This document shows, in pieces, positions 32,315-41,865 of a stretch of 46,167 bases of DNA. The notes under the pieces are model-generated. The model saw only the letters and a program-made list of their open reading frames with translations, did not search any database and had not been told where the DNA came from. Source of the DNA: CAZIKF01 sp964539825 (GTDB lineage: Bacteria; Muiribacteriota; UBA6191); NCBI GenBank assembly GCA_964539825.1, contig CAZIKF010000039.1, positions 1 through 46,167 on the forward strand, in the 5' to 3' direction. The number at the start of each line of letters is the position of its first letter. Within the stretch, counting starts at the first letter, position 1. A program made the position numbers and the translations under genes.

Positions 32315-34433
32315 CACCGTCCATTTAAAGGACTACCTGAGAGTTTTTCATAAAAATCTCCCCCTGGTGTTTCTGACCATGGGATTAACCATTCTGGTTA
32401 CCTTTTTCTTCAACCGGTTTCTCTCTCCTGTCTATCAAGCGGAAACACGTTTATTGGTGGAAGAGAAGCTTCAGGACGTAAATCTCACCCAAAATATGCT
32501 TTTGCCCTATAGAAAGGAGTTTTTACAGACTCAGCTGCAAATTCTTCAAAGTGATCCTGTTTTTGAAAATGCGGTGCTGATGACAGGGCTCCATAAAAAT
32601 TTACCGGCGAGTGGATTCATTTCTGCTCTGGCGATACGGCTCAAGGAACTCTTAGGTTTAGGTTATGTCCTCACCGAGGCCCAGAAAGAGCGCAATGAAA
32701 TCGAAAAGGCCGTTCGTCATTTACGCAAGAATGTATATATGGAAAACATTCGCAGCACCAATATCATTCTCATTCAAGTGGATGATGAAAAGCCGCAGAC
32801 AGCACAAAAAACGGCAAATTCATTAGCTGAGAATTTCATTCGCAGGTCTTTATTTTTGAGAAACAAAGATTCACTGGAGGCCAGTGAGTTTTTACAGGGA
32901 CAGGTCGGTGAAATTCAAAAGCAGCTTTCACATTCGGAAAAAAAACTGGAAGAATTTCAGTTTAGTGAAGAGGCGATTTCGCTAGATAAACGCATCGATT
33001 TTCTTGTAGAAAAACAGATTGTGGTTGCGGAGAAGGAGCTTGAGGATGTGCTTCTGGAGTTAGAGGAGGAAAGGGAAAGAGTAGAAGTTCTTAATGCCCA
33101 GGTTCTCAAAGAGCGCCGCAAGAAATCTTCTGGGGATAAGGGGACTGTTAGGCTCCTGTTGGAGCAACAGCTACAACTAGAGCTTAAGCTTGAGGAACTC
33201 CGGCGCAAGTTCACAAAAAATCATCCCGATGTGGTCTCACTCGAAAAAGCCCTGGAATTGCTCAAGAGTAGGATTTCCAAGGATGCGCGGCAAGCTCGCA
33301 GTGGAGAGCAGCAGGCCTCAAGCGAATTCCTTCAAAGTCTGGAAAAAGGGTTTTCAGAAGCTCAACGGCAATACAGGGTCTTATCCGTACGCGAAGAGCA
33401 GCTCAAAAGGCAGCTTTCAGCTCAAAAAGAAAAGCTTCGGAATCTGCTCAAGAAGAAATCCGCATTTTCAGTTTTGCAGCGAGAGCTTAATGCCAATGAA
33501 AAGCTCTATGAATTGCTTTTGAAAAAGGAAAAGGAAGTGGGGGTGGAGTCGACTCTCAATGTGGGTCATGTAAAGCAGGTGCAAAAGGCTACTCTACCCG
33601 TTTATCCAGTACGGCCCCGAAAGGTCTTGAATCTGATCTTATCCATATTTTCAGGTTTTCTTCTTGGAGTGGGATTGGCCTTTCTCAAAGAGTATATGGA
33701 TAGAACTCTCAAGACTCGAGATGAGATTTCTACCCTGCTAGATGGTCTGACCTTGCTAGGCGTACTCCACCACGATGAGGTCCTGGATAAAGATTCTCAC
33801 CTGGTTCCAAGAATTGTGATGACCAATCCAAATTCCCTATTGGGTGAGTCCTTCAAAATTCTACGTTCCAATCTTCAAAAGGTAGTAGAGGCTGGACAGA
33901 AGGTATTTGCGGTTTCTTCATCCCTGCCGGGGGAAGGGAAAACCACGGTGGCCTCCAATCTTGCAATTTCCTTTGCTCTGGCAGGGAAAAAGGTACTACT
34001 GGTAGATCTGGATCTGCGCAAGCCAAAACTCCATACCATATTTCCATCCGGGGAAGAAAAAGGGACTGGGGCAGTCGCCACAGATATAGAAAACCTCTGG
34101 CTGTGGAAAGCTCCAGAGGTCAAGGACTATAGCCTGTATTTGGAATCGCCCGGTTTTCTCAGCGAATTGATGAAGCAGAAGGAGTGGGCTGATGTGATTC
34201 TTCTTGATACGGCCCCGATGAACCTCGTTTCTGATACCTGTACGCTATTACGGCAGGAAATTCCTCTTTTATGGGTTGTTGGCGCCGGGTGTGCTACTCG
34301 CGAGCAGGTGAGGCGCTCCCTTGATCTCACTGAAAATCTAAAGGTTAAGGTATTGGGATATGTGATCTCAAAAATGGAGCCGGAGGATATGCCTGACGAA
34401 TATTATTCCTATTACGAAGGGCCTATGAGTTGA
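32298..34433 (+). CDS. wzc: Polysaccharide co-polymerase with BY-kinase domain (Wzc-like)
   Basis: A 711-residue inner-membrane protein controlling chain length and export. N-terminal Wzz domain with TM1 (VFLTMGLTILVTFFF), a long coiled coil (about residues 190-400), GNVR-like region ending PVYPVRPRKVLNLILSIFSGF (TM2), then a bacterial tyrosine kinase with Walker A LPGEGKTTVASNLA near 545, Walker A' LLVDLDLRKPKLHTIF and Walker B VILLDTAP. The C-terminus is a tyrosine cluster (EYYSYYEG) for autophosphorylation. Overlaps wza by 17 nt; the ligase/polymerase gene begins inside its stop. Regulates polymer export by phosphorylation cycles in characterised relatives. Confidence 0.94.
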   Translation: MWENGNTVHLKDYLRVFHKNLPLVFLTMGLTILVTFFFNRFLSPVYQAETRLLVEEKLQDVNLTQNMLLPYRKEFLQTQLQILQSDPVFENAVLMTGLHKNLPASGFISALAIRLKELLGLGYVLTEAQKERNEIEKAVRHLRKNVYMENIRSTNIILIQVDDEKPQTAQKTANSLAENFIRRSLFLRNKDSLEASEFLQGQVGEIQKQLSHSEKKLEEFQFSEEAISLDKRIDFLVEKQIVVAEKELEDVLLELEEERERVEVLNAQVLKERRKKSSGDKGTVRLLLEQQLQLELKLEELRRKFTKNHPDVVSLEKALELLKSRISKDARQARSGEQQASSEFLQSLEKGFSEAQRQYRVLSVREEQLKRQLSAQKEKLRNLLKKKSAFSVLQRELNANEKLYELLLKKEKEVGVESTLNVGHVKQVQKATLPVYPVRPRKVLNLILSIFSGFLLGVGLAFLKEYMDRTLKTRDEISTLLDGLTLLGVLHHDEVLDKDSHLVPRIVMTNPNSLLGESFKILRSNLQKVVEAGQKVFAVSSSLPGEGKTTVASNLAISFALAGKKVLLVDLDLRKPKLHTIFPSGEEKGTGAVATDIENLWLWKAPEVKDYSLYLESPGFLSELMKQKEWADVILLDTAPMNLVSDTCTLLRQEIPLLWVVGAGCATREQVRRSLDLTENLKVKVLGYVISKMEPEDMPDEYYSYYEGPMS

Positions 34434-35728
34434 TCTCCCGGCGCTCGAACTTACGCCTTGTTTTCACCTTGGAAACTCTGGCGGAAATTACCCTGTATTT
34501 ACTGCTTTTCTGCCTCCCCCTATTTCGAGGCGCGGTTTACCCGGTTGAGAGAGTACTTTTTTCGATGGGATTTGTCCTGAGCTTTGTATTGCTGGAACTG
34601 TCTCTATTTTTTCGAAATGGGAAGTTTCTTTCTACAGTGAATTTCAAGGATGTTCATAAGATCTCGCCCATCCTTTTACTTCTTGGAATCTGTTTGCACA
34701 CCACCGTTGTTTCAGCAAGAGTGGAGGAATCCCTCATCAGGGTCTTGGATTTTACGGCCCTGGCCCTGGTTTTCTACCTGGTACAAGAGCTGTTTTTGGA
34801 TAAAACCAGACGACTTCGTTTTTTGAAACTCTTAGGAGGAATGGCATTTTTCTATACCATTTTAGGCTGGGCACATGGATTGGATTGGTTGTCTCATCCG
34901 TGGTGGGAGACTGAGAATTTATTATCAGGCCCCTTTGTGAACCACAATCATTTCGCTGGTTTTCTGGAATTGATGTTGTTTGGAATTCTAGGAATGGTTC
35001 TTGCCCAGAGAAGTAAGTACTTACCCCAGCTTTTGTTCTTCTGGCTCATTTTGTTCGGTTTGTTTTTAGTGACCCTCTCCAGGGGAGGATGGATCTCCTT
35101 CTTTCTCACACTTTTCATTCTTGGACTGGTTCTTTATCGCGAAAAGGAACTGCGGGCACTAGGGCTCAAGATCCTGGCGGGTATGGTAGTCACTCTCGTT
35201 GGATTTGGGCTTTTCCTCTCCCTGGAGCTCAATCCAAACCTGAGCGAGCGAGCAGCATCTCTTTTCCATGAAAAGGGGCAGTTTGAATTCATAGATTTTC
35301 GCGTCAAACTTTGGCAATCCACCCTGGATGCGATTGTAGAAAAGCCGCTGCAGGGATATGGCCTGGGCTCTTTTGCCTGGGAAATGAGGCCGTTTCGGCG
35401 TAAAGGCTTCGAATATGCTTTTGATTATGCCCATAATGACTGGCTCCAATACATCATGGAGTTGGGTTTAGGGCTCTTTCTTGTCTTCCTCCTTTATCTG
35501 CTCAAGATATTATCAGACGCATATCTGAGGTTTCGTTCCACCCGGCTTCATGCCTACCGGTTTGAGGAACTAGGCATGGGAATGGGTATCCTTTGCCTCT
35601 TGATTCACTCCCTGGTTGATTTCAATCTGCATATTTTTGGCAACACGGTAATATTTGTATCCTTTTTAGGAATGCTGAGTATCCGTGAAGACGGTCATTC
35701 GGCTCGCAGGAGTCAGAAACCAGAATGA
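34430..35728 (+). CDS. O-antigen ligase / polymerase-like protein (Wzy/WaaL family)
   Basis: A 432-residue polytopic membrane protein with about 10-12 TM segments and a Wzy_C (O-antigen ligase) domain. Family marks: FVNHNHFAGFLELM, the periplasmic VTLSRGGWIS segment, and IVEKPLQGYGLGSFAWEM with AHNDWLQYIMELG. Either polymerises repeat units or ligates polymer to lipid. TTG 34430 overlaps the wzc stop (TTGA), so translation is coupled. Third gene of the export operon, probably the polymerase that works with the wza-wzc channel. Confidence 0.9.
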   Translation: MISRRSNLRLVFTLETLAEITLYLLLFCLPLFRGAVYPVERVLFSMGFVLSFVLLELSLFFRNGKFLSTVNFKDVHKISPILLLLGICLHTTVVSARVEESLIRVLDFTALALVFYLVQELFLDKTRRLRFLKLLGGMAFFYTILGWAHGLDWLSHPWWETENLLSGPFVNHNHFAGFLELMLFGILGMVLAQRSKYLPQLLFFWLILFGLFLVTLSRGGWISFFLTLFILGLVLYREKELRALGLKILAGMVVTLVGFGLFLSLELNPNLSERAASLFHEKGQFEFIDFRVKLWQSTLDAIVEKPLQGYGLGSFAWEMRPFRRKGFEYAFDYAHNDWLQYIMELGLGLFLVFLLYLLKILSDAYLRFRSTRLHAYRFEELGMGMGILCLLIHSLVDFNLHIFGNTVIFVSFLGMLSIREDGHSARRSQKPE

Positions 35729-35778
35729 ACGTTGAACTCTCTGTCTGGGTGGGTTGGATGGCTGTGACTTAAAGTCAC

Positions 35779-37353
35779 TCAGGCTTGTAGTCTTAGTAGG
35801 CTGCCGGCGGGTGTATTCTGTATGGTGTTAGATGCAGCCTGGTAGCCGCCAAGGGCCCGGTTCAATTGGAAGGCTGGGATTTGAAATCCTGCTGTCCCCA
35901 GTCCAGGATTTTCCTCTGAATCTTCCTCGTCGGGCTGCTTTTGTCCTGCTCTATCGAGTCCCTGCTCGATCGCGTCCTCGATGGTTTTAGGCTTTTTAGC
36001 TTCCGTAGCCCTGGACTCAGCAGGTCCCGTTTTATCGGCTTCCTTGTTACCACCAAGAACTGACTTCGATTTGTCATCGTCTTCATCATCTTGAGAACTA
36101 CCAATTTTGGGATCCTGATTTTCCTTTCCGTCTATGGTGCTTTCGTCCTCATCTTGTTCACCTGCTACACGGACTTCAGGTTCATCCTGGTCCTCATCCC
36201 CTTGAATGATTCTGGCTCCCCTGGGTAATTCAGGTGTCTCAGGCTTACCGGCATCCTCAGGCTTCTTACCAGATTCTGGCTGAGCCTGATCGGTTCCCTG
36301 GCTTGCCTGTGCTGGATTCGATTCCTGGTTCTGCTTGGCTTCTTCCGCCCTCTCGCTGGCCTCTTGGACTCTTTGCTCGGCAAGTTCCTGGCGGGCTTCC
36401 GATTCCATCTGGGAAGCCTTATTTGCGACGGATCTATCTTGCCCACTAGGTTCAGCAGGGGCTAGTGCGGCTCTCTTGATTGAGGCGGCTCTCTGCAGAG
36501 TTTCTTCGGGAGTTTTTCCCTTGCTGGTATTGATGTTTACATGCCCGCCCGTTCTGTAGTTACGACCGTCTGGTCCTTTTTCAGTGTCAAAGTGAATCGC
36601 GCCGTTGGACAATCCACCAGCGGCGGCTTTATGGGCATTTTCATGGGCTACAACCTCAGCGTCTCTCTGCTGAAGTCTCTGGACTTCTTTCTTATCTTGT
36701 TCGCTTAATTCCTGAGCGGCGGGGCCGGAGTCATTGGATTCCTTCTTGGGGCCCTTCTCCTCTTCTTCGCCCTCGTCAGATCCTGTGGTGTTCTCGACGA
36801 GGTTGTTTACGATTTCCTCAGGTCCATCTCCGATGGGGGATTCACCAGGCTCGGGAGGGGCGTCTTTATCTTCCTTCCGTCCCGGAGCTTCTTTTTCATC
36901 CACGATCCGGTTGACGATGTTTTGGATATCAGCTCCGAGTTGAGGTGCCCCTTCGCGGGCCTCGGAACCTTCCGATTCATCGTCTTCCGAATCATTAGGA
37001 TTTCCTACGATTTGATTTACCAGATTCTGGACTTCGTCACCGGGACTCCGCGCTGAGTTTTGAGTGGAACGGCCATTTTCATCGCGTCCAGAACCTCTGC
37101 CTGCCTCATCTCGAAACAGTCCAAACGGCCTTTCTCCTCTAGGTCGTGGAGTGAGGTCGGCAACTCCTGGTCCCAGGGGTGGAAGTAATTCCTCAGGTGG
37201 GGGAAGTAATTCTTCTGGGGGAAGCAGTTCTATGACGGGAGGTTCAACACCCTCCACATCTTCAGGCGCTAAGACCTGTGGGCGCGAGCGTACGCGAGAA
37301 GCGGCGATCAAAGAGTTGGCGGAGAATCCTCCAGAGATACCACTAATGCTCAT
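35779..37353 (-). CDS. SprA-related putative metallopeptidase with long acidic low-complexity arms
   Basis: A 524-residue protein whose core (about residues 215-330) carries the SprA-related signature: QRDAEVVAHENAHKAAAGG with HExxH (HENAH, near residue 236), GPDGRNYRTGGHVNIN and the EETLQRAASIKRAALAP helix. Flanks are strongly biased: Pro/Glu-rich before (EELLPPPEELLPP) and acidic, Lys/Gln-rich after, so both arms are probably disordered. No signal peptide. Known family members have an unproven peptidase role. The C-terminal segment (PAFQLNRALGGYQAASNTI) is distinctive. Long acidic arms relative to the small catalytic core are odd. Confidence 0.82.
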   Translation of the reverse strand: MSISGISGGFSANSLIAASRVRSRPQVLAPEDVEGVEPPVIELLPPEELLPPPEELLPPLGPGVADLTPRPRGERPFGLFRDEAGRGSGRDENGRSTQNSARSPGDEVQNLVNQIVGNPNDSEDDESEGSEAREGAPQLGADIQNIVNRIVDEKEAPGRKEDKDAPPEPGESPIGDGPEEIVNNLVENTTGSDEGEEEEKGPKKESNDSGPAAQELSEQDKKEVQRLQQRDAEVVAHENAHKAAAGGLSNGAIHFDTEKGPDGRNYRTGGHVNINTSKGKTPEETLQRAASIKRAALAPAEPSGQDRSVANKASQMESEARQELAEQRVQEASERAEEAKQNQESNPAQASQGTDQAQPESGKKPEDAGKPETPELPRGARIIQGDEDQDEPEVRVAGEQDEDESTIDGKENQDPKIGSSQDDEDDDKSKSVLGGNKEADKTGPAESRATEAKKPKTIEDAIEQGLDRAGQKQPDEEDSEENPGLGTAGFQIPAFQLNRALGGYQAASNTIQNTPAGSLLRLQA

Positions 37354-37488
37354 AAAAACTCATTCAGTCCTTTGAATGAAAAGAGTGCGCATCTTAAGTA
37401 TCGGCACATTTCCTAGATTAGTTTAGCCTTTTTGAAAAATTTTTCTTAGAATTGGTCGGCAACAGGGTATTTTTATTACCCTTTTAGC

Positions 37489-37494
37489 TAGAAT
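37489..37494 (+). promoter_or_regulatory. Possible -10 (TAGAAT) before the gene at 37518
   Basis: TAGAAT lies 23 nt before ATG 37518; transcription would start near 37501, just ahead of the GGGAG ribosome-like site. No convincing -35. Confidence 0.35.
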
Positions 37495-37517
37495 TGTTTC
37501 CGGGAGTAGTGATTGGT

Positions 37518-37787
37518 ATGGCTGAATTCTACAAACTTCATCAGCGGCAGGACCTGGTCCTCTGTACACAAGGCAGTGTTAATTTTGTCGGCTTGATTCT
37601 GGGCTACCATGAAGATAGTTACGCGGTTCTGCCTATCTACACAATCCAAGGAGAGCCACAGAGAGATGTTTTGTCCCTTCATGAGGAAAATTTGCTTCAA
37701 AAGGTAGGCTCTCTGGACTTTGACGCGCTAAATGGTGCAGACTCAGACTTTCAATTTGGAGACTGGGTGGAAATTGATGAATTCTGA
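37518..37787 (+). CDS. Small protein of unknown function, beta-rich
   Basis: An 89-residue protein with no recognised family: strand-like stretches DLVLCTQGSVNFVGLILGY and SYAVLPIYTIQ, then an acidic end (DWVEIDEF). Start ATG 37518 with a GGGAG upstream; the frame opens to TTG 37494. The next gene starts inside its last codons (11-nt overlap), so the two are coupled. It is the first gene of a plus-strand run of four or five unknown proteins. Confidence 0.6.
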   Translation: MAEFYKLHQRQDLVLCTQGSVNFVGLILGYHEDSYAVLPIYTIQGEPQRDVLSLHEENLLQKVGSLDFDALNGADSDFQFGDWVEIDEF

Positions 37788-38133
37788 ACTATCTAAGAAG
37801 ACTTCCTGGATTTTGAAAGATCTCAAGAGTTACCTTCTCTTTCATGCCCAGGTACTGGGGGCGCAGAAAGTGAGGGAAATCAAGGAAGGGGAAGATTCTC
37901 CTCAATACAAAGTAGCCTCAAAGATGAGTCATGAAATTGATCAGATATTAGATTCTCTGTCCCAAATCACTGAAGCCAGGGATTTCTACCCGGAAGAAAT
38001 CGCCGCGCTGGAGAATTTAAAGAAAAATCTGGGGACCAATGAGCAGTTTGACCTGGAGACCTCCGCAAACTTGTTTGGACAGATTCAAAATTTGGCAAAC
38101 AATCTCAAACAAAAAAGACCCTGGCAGTCCTAA
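37777..38133 (+). CDS. Hypothetical helical protein
   Basis: A 118-residue, all-helical product (SWILKDLKSYLLFHAQVLGAQKV, LENLKKNLGTNEQF, LFGQIQNLANNLKQK) with no family I recognise. ATG 37777 follows GGTGGAAATTG and overlaps the previous gene by 11 nt; the open frame further upstream (37732) would overlap it heavily. Could bind the upstream small protein. Confidence 0.6.
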   Translation: MNSELSKKTSWILKDLKSYLLFHAQVLGAQKVREIKEGEDSPQYKVASKMSHEIDQILDSLSQITEARDFYPEEIAALENLKKNLGTNEQFDLETSANLFGQIQNLANNLKQKRPWQS

Positions 38134-38197
38134 AGTTCAGTTTCCGACTTTCCGAAAATATAAGGAAAGCTCGTTTTAACTGTACTGGGTTGCCTAT

Positions 38198-39025
38198 ATG
38201 CTTGCCATTCTTACTCTTTTTTCAGTTCTGGTCCTTCTGATCTCAGCTGCGGGATTCCTCTTATTTTCTGCCGGTGATTCCTTACCCGCACAAGATCTTA
38301 GCTTCAGTGAATCGCAGGGGGATTCTGAGGCAATCGCCCGCCTTGGGAGTCTGTTTAACGGACTACCCTGTACCGTAATGATTGAAAGTAAATTCTCCAA
38401 CATACGGCACTCGCAGATTGCTCAACATATGCTAAGGGGTTTAAGTGTAAGAAGCGGTGTGAAGTTCAGCGACATCATTTCAACCATGGAAAGAAAATTT
38501 ATGAAGGTAGACCGCAAAGTGTTCAATCTTATTCGCCTGGCAAAGCAGATTCATCAAAGAGAGAAAGATAGCCGGAAGGTTGAGGATACACTCGAACCAT
38601 GGCTGGCGTCTCTGAAGGCTTCCCGGGAGAGGGTTTCTGAACTAGTCCAGGACGTACCTTCAGTAGAGTCGCTGGATATCTCTGAACCAGCGGAATTGGA
38701 GGACACCGAATCAAAATTGGAAGAAGAGGAAGAGGAAGTGGAAATTTCCCCAAATAATTCTGAAGAATACCTGGAGGAAGCGATGGATGAAGGTGAGGTG
38801 GTGATTCAGGAACTCACCCGCTCCCATGAACAAAAATATCAGCTGCTGCTGACTAAACTTGATGCGTTGATTCGTGAAACCCGTGCTATGCGCTTTTTAC
38901 AGCGATTTACCGAAATTAATGAGTTTCTAAACGCCTATATCGGACAGGTGGATGCGCAGATTTCGCAGCTTCGCAAAATGAATGATCTTGAGATCTATTG
39001 CCGTACCGACGGAAAGCTTTTTTAG
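38198..39025 (+). CDS. Membrane-anchored coiled-coil protein, unknown function
   Basis: A 275-residue product with one N-terminal TM segment (ILTLFSVLVLLISAAGFLLF), an amphipathic domain (GLPCTVMIESKF to KQIHQRE), an acidic low-complexity stretch (EDTESKLEEEEEEVEIS near residue 175) and a C-terminal helical coiled coil (EQKYQLLLTKLDALIRETRAMRF). No named family. A DUF2760 gene follows about 100 nt downstream. The topology suggests a membrane tether with a cytoplasmic coiled-coil arm, or the reverse. Confidence 0.68.
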   Translation: MLAILTLFSVLVLLISAAGFLLFSAGDSLPAQDLSFSESQGDSEAIARLGSLFNGLPCTVMIESKFSNIRHSQIAQHMLRGLSVRSGVKFSDIISTMERKFMKVDRKVFNLIRLAKQIHQREKDSRKVEDTLEPWLASLKASRERVSELVQDVPSVESLDISEPAELEDTESKLEEEEEEVEISPNNSEEYLEEAMDEGEVVIQELTRSHEQKYQLLLTKLDALIRETRAMRFLQRFTEINEFLNAYIGQVDAQISQLRKMNDLEIYCRTDGKLF

Positions 39026-39131
39026 GTAATTTAAGGCAAGAAAACTTCAGGTACCTGGTTAAACATTGAAACAGATGAGCGGAATGAATCTTGCGCTGAT
39101 GTGCTGAATTGATGTACCAGGAGAGCCAATT

Positions 39132-39704
39132 ATGAGGATCTTTCAAGCCATAGCCGTTTTTTTCAAAGTATTATTTCAAGCCAGATTTGCCGCTAAAGTA
39201 CGCGATCTCGACGAGATCAGCCGCAAAGCAGAAGCCCTCCAGGTAACCCTGGAAAAGGACTCAGCCAGGCATAAACTTGAAATCGAACAGCTCAGAAGCG
39301 CTCCGAAAGAGGAGCATGGGAATTTTGAGGAAGGCGCTTATGCACTTTTATCGCTGATGCAAAAAGAGGCCAGATTCCTTGATTTTGTACAGGAGAATTT
39401 GCAGGAAATACCGGATGCCCAGGTGGGTGCGGTATCTAAGAGAATCCACAAAGATCTTACGAAATTATTCAAACAGTTTTTGAAAGTGGAGCCAGTTTTT
39501 GATTCGGCTGAAAATCAAAAGGTTTCCATTGAAGAGGGTTTTGAACCAGCTGAAATTCAGCTTTCAGGAAATGTGGAAAAGAAACCTCCTTTGGAGGGGA
39601 TTTTAAGGCACAAGGGTTGGATGGTTGATTCTCTGAATTTACCCCGTAGAACTTCAGCGGCCAGAACTAAGGTCCTACAGCCCGCACAGGTGGAGGTAGC
39701 CTAG
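39132..39704 (+). CDS. DUF2760 domain protein
   Basis: A 190-residue protein of the DUF2760 family, function not established. N-terminal amphipathic/hydrophobic start (FQAIAVFFKVLFQARFAAKV), then the family core: EEGAYALLSLMQKEARFLDFV, DAQVGAVSKRIHKDLTKLFKQF, and the C-terminal EGILRHKGWMVDSLNLPRR. In other genomes DUF2760 genes often sit beside Hsp70-like genes, not seen here. Start ATG 39132 follows CAGGAGAG, a good ribosome site. In this window it sits among unknown small proteins. Confidence 0.85.
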   Translation: MRIFQAIAVFFKVLFQARFAAKVRDLDEISRKAEALQVTLEKDSARHKLEIEQLRSAPKEEHGNFEEGAYALLSLMQKEARFLDFVQENLQEIPDAQVGAVSKRIHKDLTKLFKQFLKVEPVFDSAENQKVSIEEGFEPAEIQLSGNVEKKPPLEGILRHKGWMVDSLNLPRRTSAARTKVLQPAQVEVA

Positions 39705-39850
39705 GCAGGTTCACGACCGCATAGGACCAAAGTCCCTTAGCCAGTCTCTATATCTAACCTAATCATTATTTTGGTTTCAGGTTTCTTGCCCGCGATTCTG
39801 AGACTTCTGGCAGATTCTGGATAGAATGTTAGAATAAACCTGGAGCCAGC

Positions 39851-40351
39851 TTGCATCTCTTTCTTATGGACACTGCGCATCGAATTTCAGGTTATATAGA
39901 CATCCTTTTAGAGCGTGCTTCCCGTTGGAGAGATTCTGGGGAAGAAATCCTCAAAGCGATGCAAGTTCAGGATTTTACAGAATTAGTCTCAAAGGTTGAG
40001 CAGCGCCAGCGTTTCATCGACTCCTATCAAGATTGTCTACAGCGCTGTTCTCAAGAACTCGAACACAGGACTCTTGACTTTGAAAACACTAAGATACTGC
40101 CCTTTCTCTTGGAGTTAACGCAGTCCGACGAAGATTTTGAATCCATGCAGGAGCCGCTGTTAAACTTGAAGGCTCTCCTGGAAGAAACGAGGGATCAGGA
40201 GCGTATTATTCTCAGACAGGTGTCTGAGCTTCCCGGGGATATCCGAAAGAAACTCCTAAACGTCCAGACTCAAAAAACTGGAATTGCCGCCTACCAAAAA
40301 AATCAATCCGCTCCCCTGGCACAGTTCAGCAGGTTCGAAAGAAAAAAGTAG
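39851..40351 (+). CDS. FlgN-like helical protein (flagellar chaperone candidate)
   Basis: A 166-residue all-helical protein with heptad-like pattern (ILLERASRWRDSGEEILKAM, QDFTELVSKVEQRQRFIDSY) and a basic C-terminus (GIAAYQKNQSAPLAQFSRFERK) reminiscent of FlgN/FliT-type flagellar chaperones, but without a definite family match. TTG 39851 is supported by GGAG 5 nt upstream; ATG 39866 is the alternative. No other flagellar gene is in the window, so the role is only a guess. Confidence 0.5.
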   Translation: MHLFLMDTAHRISGYIDILLERASRWRDSGEEILKAMQVQDFTELVSKVEQRQRFIDSYQDCLQRCSQELEHRTLDFENTKILPFLLELTQSDEDFESMQEPLLNLKALLEETRDQERIILRQVSELPGDIRKKLLNVQTQKTGIAAYQKNQSAPLAQFSRFERKK

Positions 40352-40413
40352 AACCAAGAAAACAACAATTATCGGTGATTTCCACGGTTTCCCATCCCTG
40401 AATTCCCCAGGGA

Positions 40414-41865
40414 TCAGAATTTCATTTTGATACCCGATTCCACATGAAACGCATTTTCATTGGAAGAGGTTCCAAATAGTCCCTGGGAGATGGATCCGGC
40501 CTGGTCCCAGAGCAGTTTTTCAAGGCGTAGAGTCAGGATGGAGTCCTTTCGGATTCCCCAGTCAAATTCCATAGCTGCAACTTGAAATTGGCTTTCATGA
40601 TGGATATCGATGGGAGTATGGTCATAGGCATAATTCCACGATAATCTAAAACTTTTTGAAGCGGAGAAATCATAGGAGAGGGACATTCCCAAATCTGAGA
40701 ACCCGGGTAAATGGGTGATGTTTCTACCGAAATACCTCGATAGGGAGCGCGAAATTTTCTCCTGAACTGAGTTGGAGATTCCATAGTACCAATTACTTTC
40801 AGGATTCCATCCTCGGCCGGCCTGAAAGCCAAGCCCGGTATGTGTCAGGGATGATCGCAGATTGAGAGAACGGGTGGGCTGATATCCAACGAGAAAGGAA
40901 ACGGCCGACCTATCCAGCGTGTCAGAATTGGCAAGTCCGCTGGATTCCACATACTCGGAGCCAAGTCGGACTTTCCCCCAATTGTGCAGAAAAGAAACAC
41001 CCGAGAGGTTTACACCGGTATTCGTTGGATTTTTTTCTTGTAGAGTGTAAAGCGTAAAGGGAATTTCCAATATCGCTGGAACTGTCAAAGCGCCAAAGAG
41101 CCCGTTATGGTAACCAAGTCTAAATTCATAGTCCTTATACTGCTTTCTTGCCTCGATACCTTGAAAGGGTGAACTGATACCAACACCCAGTCCCAGGTTG
41201 GAAGAATAACGACCCACTTTGATTTCATCCAGACCAACCCTGTTCCCAAGGCTCAAACTCCATTCAGGAATCTGGGTTTCGGATTGAGAGAAGGGGCGAG
41301 GTTCAGTTTTACCTACGGAATTTCTGGAAGCGAATTTAAAGTTTGCCTCCAGATCCCTGAATCCCTGGTAGGCGAGATGAAGAAATGATTTCAGGTAGTT
41401 CTTGTCGCCGCGAGAAGGAAATTCACCTTCCACCTTGACGGAATGAAGTTGAAAGCCTGGTTCAATCGTCTCTTTAGGAGTAAGTGTTGATATGAATCCC
41501 CGGTTCTGCAGACTCTCCAATCTCAGCCGCGATTCTTTTGGATCTCTCTTGAGCATTTCCAATTCTTCAGCGAGGTCATGAATGAGACTGTAAAGAATTC
41601 CAGCGCTGTCGGGGCTAAGGGGTTCCTTTAGCTTGACCAGTTCATCAAGAGATCTGGCAAGAGAAACCGCCAGAGAATAGGGATCTACTCGTTCCTTTTC
41701 GGGAAGCTTGAGGTTTAACGCCTTTGAATCTTCTGAACGCAAAAGTGTCTCAAATCGAGTATAGAGTTCATCTCCAGGCTCCAAAGGCTCGAAAGCCTTC
41801 ATTGAAAATACGGATTGGACAAAAGCGAACAAAAAAACACAACCCGAGGCAAGCATGGATCTCAT
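40414..41865 (-). CDS. Predicted outer-membrane beta-barrel protein
   Basis: A 483-residue exported protein. Signal peptide (SMLASGCVFLFAFVQSVFSMKA), a helical/periplasmic N-terminal segment (residues about 30-135), then many short alternating strands ending in SGIKMKF, with the C-terminal Phe typical of outer-membrane barrels. Strand examples: GKVRLGSEYVESSG, SLNLRSSLTHTGLGF, FRLSWNYAYDHTP. No named family. Its start is divergent from the PpiD-like foldase gene, a folding factor for such barrels, with a 241-nt shared gap. Confidence 0.72.
   Translation of the reverse strand: MRSMLASGCVFLFAFVQSVFSMKAFEPLEPGDELYTRFETLLRSEDSKALNLKLPEKERVDPYSLAVSLARSLDELVKLKEPLSPDSAGILYSLIHDLAEELEMLKRDPKESRLRLESLQNRGFISTLTPKETIEPGFQLHSVKVEGEFPSRGDKNYLKSFLHLAYQGFRDLEANFKFASRNSVGKTEPRPFSQSETQIPEWSLSLGNRVGLDEIKVGRYSSNLGLGVGISSPFQGIEARKQYKDYEFRLGYHNGLFGALTVPAILEIPFTLYTLQEKNPTNTGVNLSGVSFLHNWGKVRLGSEYVESSGLANSDTLDRSAVSFLVGYQPTRSLNLRSSLTHTGLGFQAGRGWNPESNWYYGISNSVQEKISRSLSRYFGRNITHLPGFSDLGMSLSYDFSASKSFRLSWNYAYDHTPIDIHHESQFQVAAMEFDWGIRKDSILTLRLEKLLWDQAGSISQGLFGTSSNENAFHVESGIKMKF

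Noticed and set aside
35760..35790. Palindrome GTGAC-TTAAA-GTCAC as terminator
   Set aside because: Short 5-bp stem without a T run; too weak to call.
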